Of a stretch of 9,393 nt of DNA, positions 1 through 5,073 are shown in pieces; position 1 is the first letter of the stretch; each line of letters opens with the position of its first letter. Below the pieces are notes generated by a model. That model was not told the origin of the DNA. It searched no databases and saw nothing but the letters and a program-made list of their open reading frames with translations. The DNA lies in contig SXSP01000427.1 of assembly GCA_005792225.1 (NCBI GenBank), positions 1 to 9,393 of the forward strand, read 5' to 3'. The position numbers were made by a program, and so were the translations under genes. The DNA is from Bdellovibrionales bacterium. Its GTDB lineage: Bacteria > Bdellovibrionota > Bdellovibrionia > Bdellovibrionales > JAMPXM01.

Positions 1-15
1 GAGGCGGATTTTCAT
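1..15 (-). CDS. 5' end of a minus-strand gene, truncated by the window edge
   Basis: Only the first five codons are visible (ATG at 15..13, reading MKIRL) before the window ends, so the product cannot be named. The start is believable because the minus strand carries GGGAGGAA (28..21) five bases before the ATG, and a promoter with a perfect TTGACA box lies about 90 bases upstream. The gene diverges from the dienelactone hydrolase gene. A basic start such as MKIRL would fit a signal peptide n-region, but five residues are too few to say. Confidence 0.6.
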
Positions 16-44
16 GGCAATTCCTCCCGCGGTTCGGGTGCTGA

Positions 45-79
45 TTTCCAGGGGATGTCACCCCCGTAAACCCTGGAAA
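45..79. repeat. Perfect 9-bp inverted repeat overlapping the promoter
   Basis: TTTCCAGGG (45-53) is exactly complementary in inverted orientation to CCCTGGAAA (71-79), with 17 bases between. The right arm overlaps the -10 box (77-82) and the predicted transcription start of the minus-strand promoter. No T-tract follows on either strand, so it is not an intrinsic terminator. Its position suits an operator for a dimeric regulator; it could also be chance. Confidence 0.45.
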
Positions 80-106
80 ATAACGGCTACATAAGCTCTG
101 TGTCAA
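77..106 (-). promoter_or_regulatory. Sigma70-type promoter for the truncated minus-strand gene
   Basis: On the minus strand a perfect -35 TTGACA (106..101) is followed after 18 bases by TATTTT (82..77, four of six matches to TATAAT). Transcription would start near position 70, giving a 5' leader of roughly 55 bases before the ATG at 15. The leader RNA could form a short hairpin of GGGG/CCCC around positions 51-65. Spacing and match are good, but activity is inferred. Confidence 0.6.
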
Positions 107-176
107 TTGTCGCGGATTCAACAAGCATCCAGATAGCATTGGACTTGAAACAACGCTTTTGCCAGCCTTCTCATGC

Positions 177-917
177 ATGAAAGACCTACAAACACATATC
201 ATCGAAAAGACCTTCAAGCTTCGTCTCGAAAACGAAGCCCTCCTTCTCTCCCAGTCGCTACCGAGGGCCGAGTTTTCGGTCTTTGAGTCGAGGCCGTCTG
301 AAAACGTGCGCGGGGGCATCGTCCTCGTTCAGGAGATTTTCGGAGTGAACTCCCACATCCGCGAGGTCGCGAGAAAATTCGCGAAGGCCGGTTACGTCGT
401 CTGGGCTCCGGCGTACTTCGACCACATCGAACCCGGAGTTGAACTGAACTACGGTGAAGAGTCTTTCCCAATCGGTCGTTCATTCGTCAGCCGTCTGGGG
501 TGGGAGGCGCCCCTCGATGATACGTTGATCGCCACTCGAGCTCTGAAGAAGTCGCTCCCCGAGGGGAAGAATAAAGTCGCGGTCATCGGCTACTGCTGGG
601 GCGGAAGCCTGGCCTGGTTAGCCGCCTGCCGCCTTGCAGACGAGACTGATGCCTGCGTCAGCTACTATGGCCGGCAAACGCTCGACTTCAAGGCGGAGGA
701 GCCACGTGTCCCGTTGATCATGCATTTCGGCCGCCACGACAAGGCGATACCCGTCGACCAGGTGGAGGATCTCTCGCGACTTCATCCAACTCTTCCTGTT
801 TATATCTATGAAGCCGGCCACGGTTTCAATTGTGATATGCGTGCCGATTACGACGCCCAAGCTTCACAGCTGGCCGAGGAAAGAACATTGAAATTCCTTG
901 CGGAGAATCTCACTTGA
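177..917 (+). CDS. Dienelactone hydrolase family protein
   Basis: Cytoplasmic alpha/beta hydrolase of the dienelactone hydrolase (carboxymethylenebutenolidase) family, which hydrolyses enol-lactones and related esters through a Cys-Asp-His triad. Numbering from a TTG start at 159, the family motifs are QEIFG (58-62, Glu59), the nucleophile elbow GYCWGG (144-149, Cys146), Asp194 in FGRHDKAIP and His221 in GHGFNCD. The nearly complete fold and about 247 residues match the usual length. No signal peptide is present. I prefer ATG at 177 over TTG at 159; neither has a recognisable Shine-Dalgarno. The 3' end overlaps the convergent lipoprotein gene by 8 bases. There are no aromatic-degradation genes beside it, so the true substrate is unknown. 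Family assignment is firm; specific role is not. Confidence 0.92.
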   Translation: MKDLQTHIIEKTFKLRLENEALLLSQSLPRAEFSVFESRPSENVRGGIVLVQEIFGVNSHIREVARKFAKAGYVVWAPAYFDHIEPGVELNYGEESFPIGRSFVSRLGWEAPLDDTLIATRALKKSLPEGKNKVAVIGYCWGGSLAWLAACRLADETDACVSYYGRQTLDFKAEEPRVPLIMHFGRHDKAIPVDQVEDLSRLHPTLPVYIYEAGHGFNCDMRADYDAQASQLAEERTLKFLAENLT

Positions 918-2049
918 TGGCGTCGGCAATTTTCGCGAGGTCGGCGTCACTCAATCCGGAGAGCCCGTTCATCTGATTGATATCTCTGATCGCATTCTTG
1001 ATTTGGGCCGCTGAACGGCCGCGCTTCGTGCTTGATGAAGCGGCTCCGTGACAGGCGGCGCAGTGAGTTTGGTAAAGCTCGGCGCCTGATTTCTCGCCAG
1101 GAACGGGGGTTGAAGCCGCGGGCTGAGGCGTCGCGATCGGCACCGCAGAATCTTTGCCCCAAACAAAGGCCATCTGGCGAGAGAGTGAGATGAGTCTTTC
1201 GTCAGCTAGGGCCCTCCGGTAGATTCCGAACTCACCCACGCTGAACGACCCCTTGGAGCCAAAGGTATCCGGCGGCATGTGGTGGAGCGAAAATCTGCGG
1301 ACCACCGATGCCAGCGGCGTCGGTTGATTTTCTAGAATCAGGTCTTCGCTCGCGAGCCGGCCGTTGACCGCGATTTGAAGGCGGTCGGCGGCATTGCCGA
1401 AGCGCGCGGCAATTGCGATGGGCCCTTTCAGTTCCTCCTCGGTCACGATCATTTTTCGCGCGGCATGCGCCCCCGCGAACCAATGAACCGCGCCGAATTC
1501 ATACCCCCCGCTCACCCGTGAAACATCGAGCACGAGAACTCCTGCGTTTTCGCCGTTTGCCGGAAAGAGAGAGAACAACCGAACAGTCTCCTCACCCGCT
1601 GCGGTCGAAACTTCAAGATCCTTGATGATGATGACGACAGTCGCTTCATCGAACACGAACTCGCTAAGATCTGCAGCCGACGGTTGCATCGAAGCATCCG
1701 GCTGAATTCGTAAGAAACTCTGGGCTTCTCTCTTTACCAACAAACCCGAGGCGTCCATGTTGGGCGATTGCGTATTCGGAATCAGGGGCGGATAAAGATT
1801 GAGCCCCATCTTCTTCATGTCAGCCCAACGCTCAGCTCGATTGAAACTGTTGAATTCGGGAAAGCGACCGCGCATGGACCACGCGAGATCGGCACTCGCG
1901 ACGGCCGGCGAAGGATCGGTTTGACTGAGGAGACTTTCTTCGTCGCTAAAGCCCGGGGCTGGGGACATCGATCCGCAGTTTTGATAGATGAGAACCATCG
2001 CGAAAGCGCAGACGAAGATACCTAAGCTCTTCCCGATGGGATGTCTCAT
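910..2049 (-). CDS. Lipoprotein with LamG-like domain and C-terminal monohaem cytochrome c domain
   Basis: Predicted exported lipoprotein of 379 residues. Residues 1-25 form a signal with a basic start, a hydrophobic core (FVCAFAMVLIY) and Cys25 as the likely lipidated residue. The preceding residues YQN are not a textbook lipobox (Asn at -1). Residues about 130-297 look like a concanavalin/LamG jelly roll, ending in the typical GEFGIYRRALADERLISLS segment. A Pro/Ala-rich linker (300-318) leads to a small cytochrome c domain: GAELYQTHCAACHG has the CXXCH haem site at 330-334, and Met360 in INQMNGLS is the likely sixth ligand. The protein probably sits in the periplasm or at the outer membrane and handles one electron at a time; the partner is unknown. 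The start ATG has a weak GGAG nine bases upstream. It lies downstream of the small ORF and terminator at 2141-2302. Confidence 0.85.
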   Translation of the reverse strand: MRHPIGKSLGIFVCAFAMVLIYQNCGSMSPAPGFSDEESLLSQTDPSPAVASADLAWSMRGRFPEFNSFNRAERWADMKKMGLNLYPPLIPNTQSPNMDASGLLVKREAQSFLRIQPDASMQPSAADLSEFVFDEATVVIIIKDLEVSTAAGEETVRLFSLFPANGENAGVLVLDVSRVSGGYEFGAVHWFAGAHAARKMIVTEEELKGPIAIAARFGNAADRLQIAVNGRLASEDLILENQPTPLASVVRRFSLHHMPPDTFGSKGSFSVGEFGIYRRALADERLISLSRQMAFVWGKDSAVPIATPQPAASTPVPGEKSGAELYQTHCAACHGAASSSTKRGRSAAQIKNAIRDINQMNGLSGLSDADLAKIADAIK

Positions 2050-2123
2050 TCTGATACGCTCCGACCGCGTGAATGACGGTTTCCAATACTTATCGACAGG
2101 TGAAGGAAGAGACTTGAATTGAG

Positions 2124-2139
2124 ACGCCGTTACAGGCGT
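2124..2139 (-). other. Short hairpin just after the terminator T-tract
   Basis: ACGCC (2124-2128) and GGCGT (2135-2139) form a 5-bp stem with a 6-base loop. It lies between the T-tract of the terminator and the lipoprotein start codon, so it would be in the leader of that gene if transcription reads through. It is short and may be chance. Confidence 0.3.
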
Positions 2140-2140
2140 T

Positions 2141-2194
2141 AAAAAGGGAAAAGGCGAAGGCCCTCGCAGAATGCTTGAGCAACTTCGCCTTTTC
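2141..2194 (-). terminator. Intrinsic terminator after the small ORF, minus strand
   Basis: Positions 2148-2159 and 2183-2194 form a perfect 12-bp inverted repeat (GAAAAGGCGAAG / CTTCGCCTTTTC). The 23-base interior can extend the stem with CTC/GAG and GCA/TGC pairs. On the minus strand the right arm ends in TTTTC and is followed by CC and TTTTT (2145..2141), the layout of a rho-independent terminator. On the plus strand the T-run is only four bases, so minus is the likely direction. It separates the small ORF from the lipoprotein gene and could end its transcript or act as an attenuator. Confidence 0.7.
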
Positions 2195-2210
2195 GAGTTG
2201 GGTTTGACCC

Positions 2211-2255
2211 CCGCTCAATCTACGACCCGCTCTTACGAGCAAGCCTCCTGAGCGG
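2211..2255 (-). other. Alternative pairing elements after the small ORF
   Basis: Minus-strand CCGCTC (2255..2250, inside codons 11-13 of the small ORF) can pair with GAGCGG just after the stop codon (2232..2227) and equally with a second GAGCGG at 2216..2211. The first two bases of CCGCTC are shared with the CCACC arm that pairs with the Shine-Dalgarno, so the two foldings compete. This is the arrangement expected of a ribosome-controlled switch, but chance is not excluded. Confidence 0.35.
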
Positions 2256-2286
2256 TGGTCCAACAACTACTATGACTGTCTGTCAT
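2233..2286 (-). CDS. 17-residue small ORF, candidate leader peptide or small protein
   Basis: ATG at 2286..2284 to TAA at 2235..2233 encodes MTDSHSSCWTTAQEACS. It is too short for ordinary gene calling. Support for translation comes from the Shine-Dalgarno AAAGGAGGTGG (2302..2292), the strongest in the window and complementary to the 16S rRNA tail over about ten bases, ending five bases before the ATG. The peptide is hydrophilic with two Cys and one Trp, and has no membrane segment. Three of its four serines use AGT (codons 4, 6 and 7), followed by TGT and TGG. The RNA folds so that the start region is paired, and an intrinsic terminator follows 38 bases after the stop. I recognise no family. 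It may be a regulatory leader peptide for the lipoprotein gene at 910-2049, or a free-standing small gene. Confidence 0.5.
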   Translation of the reverse strand: MTDSHSSCWTTAQEACS

Positions 2287-2302
2287 TGGCACCACCTCCT
2301 TT
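2254..2302 (-). promoter_or_regulatory. RBS of the small ORF, inside a start-occluding hairpin
   Basis: On the minus strand the tail of the Shine-Dalgarno, GGTGG (2296..2292), can pair with CCACC (2258..2254), which lies within the Trp9-Thr10-Thr11 codons. Next to it GG... and ...CC (2288-2289 with 2260-2261) continue the stem. Inside, ATGAC (2286..2282) pairs perfectly with GTCAT (2276..2272), so the start codon itself is in a 5-bp stem with a 5-base loop. This would limit initiation unless the hairpin is opened. The pairing is read directly from sequence; the regulatory role is inferred. Confidence 0.5.
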
Positions 2303-2445
2303 CCCGGCCCATACGCCTTAACTCAATGTATCGGACCTTAGGCTATGCCGCCACAGGAATCTTACCGATCTCGACCTCTCCTCGACTCGGAATGGGAAAA
2401 GCCTAAGCCGAATAATAGAAGGACTCGATTCGTACGGAGGAATCC
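2303..2445. other. Remainder of the 2050-2445 gap: divergent control region
   Basis: This stretch lies between the small ORF (leftward) and the gene at 2446 (rightward) and should hold both promoters. I see no convincing -35/-10 pair for either direction. AATAAT at 2411-2416 could be a -10 box for the rightward gene but lacks a -35. An 8-bp inverted repeat CTTAGGCT/AGCCTAAG lies at 2337-2344 and 2400-2407, with a CCGA/TCGG pair inside. A plus-strand reading of 44 codons from 2272 has no ribosome binding site. No tRNA or known riboswitch was recognised. Confidence 0.35.
2436..2440 (+). promoter_or_regulatory. Ribosome binding site for the gene at 2446
   Basis: GGAGG ends five bases before the ATG at 2446, with optimal spacing, and fixes the start codon of the downstream gene. 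Confidence 0.8.
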
Positions 2446-3138
2446 ATGCAGAAGCAGCGCCTTGAAGAAGTATGTCAACTCGGAGAACGAGCCGACGAAC
2501 TCTTGATTCGCGGTCAAGCGCGCGACGCTCTCAAGAAATTTCAGGAAATCGTGACCACGCTCGAAAAAACCGGCGATCTCGACAGCTACGTCGCCGCTCG
2601 CGTCACCTTGAGCGTTCTTCGTTGTCATTTGAAGCTCGGCGATTTCAAAGGTGCCTTCGGTGTTTGGAACGCGAGTCTCGAAGATTCACTCTACGGCGTC
2701 GGCATCTACGCGCTCGAAAGCGCACAGACGACAGTAAAAGACATGATCGCGTACGACATGATCTGCGCGTTCCTCCACACCCTCGCCGATCACGAAAAAA
2801 ATGAAGCCGCCGCGGCCGTGAACCAGTACCTCTCGCGCGTTTGCGAATATGCAGTCGAAGCCGGTGATCGCACCACCATGCGCCTCGCATTGAACAACTG
2901 GAAACAACATTTGCGCGAAGTGTTCGGCGGAACAATCCCGCTCGAGTTCGCAAAAACTTTGATCGCATTCGAAAAAGATTTCGCGGAACCCGTTAAGCCG
3001 CAGCCGATTGAATTCCCGCTCCCCACCTCGTGGGAGAAGCCGAATGACTTCCGTGAGATGTCACGAGTCGCGGAAATGCGTGACCGCGAGGCTCTCAAGA
3101 AGACAAACGGAAAGAACAAAAAATCAAAGGCGAGCTGA
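2446..3138 (+). CDS. Hypothetical helical protein with a TPR-like N-terminus
   Basis: I do not recognise a specific family. The 230-residue product has no signal peptide or membrane segment and should be cytoplasmic. Residues about 10-44 (QLGERADELLIRGQARDALK onwards) resemble a tetratricopeptide-type helix pair, and 48-75 and 85-112 read as further amphipathic helices, so an all-helical protein-interaction scaffold is plausible. A Pro-rich stretch (181-200) is followed by a strongly basic tail rich in Lys (218-230), which might bind nucleic acid or acidic partners. ATG at 2446 is supported by GGAGG five bases upstream. Three bases separate its stop from the convergent dehydrogenase gene. Coding is well supported by length, RBS and codon pattern; function is unknown. 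Confidence 0.8.
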   Translation: MQKQRLEEVCQLGERADELLIRGQARDALKKFQEIVTTLEKTGDLDSYVAARVTLSVLRCHLKLGDFKGAFGVWNASLEDSLYGVGIYALESAQTTVKDMIAYDMICAFLHTLADHEKNEAAAAVNQYLSRVCEYAVEAGDRTTMRLALNNWKQHLREVFGGTIPLEFAKTLIAFEKDFAEPVKPQPIEFPLPTSWEKPNDFREMSRVAEMRDREALKKTNGKNKKSKAS

Positions 3139-3141
3139 GCA

Positions 3142-4989
3142 TCAACCCTTGTAGGTGATCCGGTAGATCAGGCCCTCTTGATCGTCACTCACGAGCATCG
3201 ATCCGTCGGGAAGAACGAGAAGATCGACGGGTCGCCCCCAAGCGTTCTCCCCTTGTAACCATCCTTCAGCGAAGACTTCGGGCTTTCTCGCCTTTTCCGT
3301 GCCCTCGACGGGGACCGAAAGAATTCGGTAGCCGATTTTTCTTGAGCGGTTCCATGAGCCATGTTCCGCGATGAAGGCGCGCCCGCGGTATTCCTTGGGG
3401 AACATCTTACCGTTATAAAACTTCATTCCGAGAGCTGCGCCGTGGGGCGTGAGTTTTTCCACCGGATGCAAAAAGGATTTCCCCGGCGAACAATCCCTCT
3501 CCACGCCGAATTTGGGATCTTTCAAATCACCCTGATGGCAGTATGGATATCCGAAGTGAAGTCCCGCTTTCGCCGCCCGGTTCAGCTCATCAGCCGGAAC
3601 ATCATCGCCCATCATGTCGGCGCCGTTATCCGTAAACCAAAGCTCGCGTGATTTTGGATGCCAGTCAAAACCGACGCTGTTGCGAACTCCATTCGCAAAG
3701 ATCTCACGTTTTTTTCCATCGAGGCTCAATCGTGTGATGGACGCGTAGATTGGATCTTCCATCACGCAGAGATTGCAAGGTGCTCCGACGGGTACGTAAA
3801 GCCAGCCGTCAGGTCCGACCGCGATCGCCTTCCAGCCATGCCATTCATCTTTCGGATAATCGTCTCGCACGACGATCGGCGCCCCGGGCTTGCTTAGCTT
3901 CTTCTCGATCTGATCAAAACGTAGGATGCGCGAAATCTCTGCGACATAGAGAGAGCCCTTGTGAAAAGCGACTCCATTGGGCTGCTTCAAACCTTGAGCG
4001 ATGGTAACGACCTTTTTTGCACGCTCGTTTTTCTTCGCCGCTTGCGCGGCATCCGGAAGCGCATAGACGTTTCCGGCCTCCCGTGTTCCTACAAAGAGCG
4101 TTCCGGCGGGCGAGAGAGCCATTTGCCTCGCACCCGTCACTCCCTCGGCAAAAACCGAGATCTCAAATCCGGGTGGCAATTTGAGCGTCTTGATACCCTT
4201 TTCTTGGCTCGTCGAAAGATCGCGCTGAGGTTCGGGTGTTCCGCGAGGTTCCGCCGCGCTCGCCGGTTGCGATTCGATAAACGTGCGCATTCGCTCCGCG
4301 ACTTTCTTCGTGATGACCTCGAGCGCGAAGCCCATGAGTATTTTGGGGAGCGGCAACTCCATCGCCTCGTACTTCGCGTTAAGCGAAACTTCCGTGCGCT
4401 TGTCGTCGACACGCTCGAAGCCAATCAGTCCCTTCATTCCCTTGAAGTGCCCCCAGATCACTTCCCACTGCAGTTCGCTTCGCCAATCTTCGGAGACCGG
4501 CTGCATTTGCAAAATCATGCGCGCCTGGTAACCGAGGGCCTCCGTGACGACAAAGAGTTGGGAATGAGCCGGATTGAAGGTGACCGTGCGAAAGTGATCA
4601 CTCACCTCTTTGAGTTTTTCGTATTTCTGACTGACGTTAAAGCAGAAGTCCTTGGCCCGTGCGACGTGCCCACCGCCAACCATCGTGAAGCGGATCAACT
4701 CTTCGTTCTCGCGCTTCACGGTGTCTCGTTTGACCGAGACGATGACTTCGCGGTCATTTCGAATCTTCTCCATGAGCTCAGGGCGCCTGCGCCAAAACGC
4801 CTGCGCTGAGAGTGGGGCGTCTCGCTCAATCGACAATCGCGTCGGCGATGTGGGCTGCGACGTCGGTGGCGGCGTCGGTGGCGGTGTCGGTGTCGCGGCC
4901 GGCGCCGTCGCAGAGGCCGGGCGACCGTTGAGAACCAGCGAAAATACGAGGAAGGTCAGGCTCTTGCGCAATGAAGATGATGAATTCAT
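3142..4989 (-). CDS. Secreted SRPBCC-like / PQQ-type sugar (sorbosone) dehydrogenase fusion
   Basis: Predicted periplasmic oxidoreductase of the glucose/sorbosone dehydrogenase beta-propeller group, which usually uses PQQ to oxidise sugars or related alcohols and aldehydes. Numbering from an in-frame TTG at 5025: signal peptide 13-39 (SLRKSLTFLVFSLVL, cleavage after ASA), a Pro/Thr-rich linker (42-62), an SRPBCC/START-like domain (about 90-252, with WEVIWGHFKGMKGLIGFERV and PLPKILMGFALEVI), a second linker, then the propeller (282-627). Propeller marks are LPPGFEISVFAEG, NGVAFHKGSLYVAE, WLYVPVGAPCNLC, the active-site-like NGVRNSVGFDWHP (Arg448, Asn449), ELWFTDNGAD and AEHGSWNR. I prefer ATG at 4989, which gives a compact signal; TTG at 5025 has AAGGA four bases upstream but coincides with a TTGACA promoter-like box. 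PQQ binding is inferred, and no pqq genes are visible. The N-terminal fusion is unusual. Confidence 0.85.
   Translation of the reverse strand: MNSSSSLRKSLTFLVFSLVLNGRPASATAPAATPTPPPTPPPTSQPTSPTRLSIERDAPLSAQAFWRRRPELMEKIRNDREVIVSVKRDTVKRENEELIRFTMVGGGHVARAKDFCFNVSQKYEKLKEVSDHFRTVTFNPAHSQLFVVTEALGYQARMILQMQPVSEDWRSELQWEVIWGHFKGMKGLIGFERVDDKRTEVSLNAKYEAMELPLPKILMGFALEVITKKVAERMRTFIESQPASAAEPRGTPEPQRDLSTSQEKGIKTLKLPPGFEISVFAEGVTGARQMALSPAGTLFVGTREAGNVYALPDAAQAAKKNERAKKVVTIAQGLKQPNGVAFHKGSLYVAEISRILRFDQIEKKLSKPGAPIVVRDDYPKDEWHGWKAIAVGPDGWLYVPVGAPCNLCVMEDPIYASITRLSLDGKKREIFANGVRNSVGFDWHPKSRELWFTDNGADMMGDDVPADELNRAAKAGLHFGYPYCHQGDLKDPKFGVERDCSPGKSFLHPVEKLTPHGAALGMKFYNGKMFPKEYRGRAFIAEHGSWNRSRKIGYRILSVPVEGTEKARKPEVFAEGWLQGENAWGRPVDLLVLPDGSMLVSDDQEGLIYRITYKG
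4862..4897 (-). repeat. Three imperfect 12-bp tandem repeats encoding the Pro/Thr linker
   Basis: On the plus strand units beginning GTCGGTGGCGGC repeat at 4862, 4874 and 4886, the last more diverged. On the coding (minus) strand they encode the TPPP-type linker between the signal peptide and the SRPBCC-like domain. The unit is a multiple of three, so copy-number change would alter linker length without a frameshift. Confidence 0.7.
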
Positions 4990-5019
4990 ACGCTTCAGTC
5001 TCGAAGCCTGATCCAGGTC

Positions 5020-5062
5020 TGTCAACGCGTCCTTGACACCCCGATAAGCCGCGCGGTTTAAC
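5020..5062. promoter_or_regulatory. Divergent promoter region between the dehydrogenase and pgsA
   Basis: Two perfect TTGACA boxes face away from each other: minus strand at 5025..5020 and plus strand at 5033-5038, separated by seven bases. For pgsA, TTTAAC (5057-5062, four of six) follows the plus box after 18 bases and would place the start of transcription only about five bases before ATG 5074. For the dehydrogenase, the hexamer 17 bases on (GAGACT, 5002..4997) is a poor -10 match, but transcription from it would begin almost at ATG 4989. Confidence 0.5.
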
Positions 5063-5073
5063 TCTAAGTCACT

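Noticed and set aside
2292..2302. Plus-strand sequence resembling the 3' end of 16S rRNA (CCACCTCCTTT)
   Set aside because: No rRNA sequence precedes it; it is simply the complement of the strong minus-strand Shine-Dalgarno.
2272..2406. Plus-strand 44-codon ORF starting MTVCHWHH in the intergenic gap
   Set aside because: It has no ribosome binding site, overlaps the better-supported minus-strand small ORF, and its sequence follows from the hairpins and the antisense of the SD.
2050..2445. Possible known structured RNA (tmRNA, SRP RNA, cyclic-di-GMP riboswitch)
   Set aside because: None of the conserved cores of these RNAs is present; the structures found are explained better by a small ORF with terminator.
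3961..4809. Long plus-strand ORF of 282 codons inside the dehydrogenase gene
   Set aside because: It is the antisense of a well-matched dehydrogenase, is rich in Arg and Leu with no family motif, and has no start signals; a frame-shadow in GC-rich coding DNA.
4862..4897. Phase-variable repeat
   Set aside because: The unit is 12 bp in frame and the copies are imperfect, so slippage would only change linker length; no on/off switching is expected.
5020..5025. TTG at 5025 as the certain start of the dehydrogenase
   Set aside because: The codon is part of a perfect TTGACA box and adds twelve residues before a complete signal peptide; kept only as an alternative.
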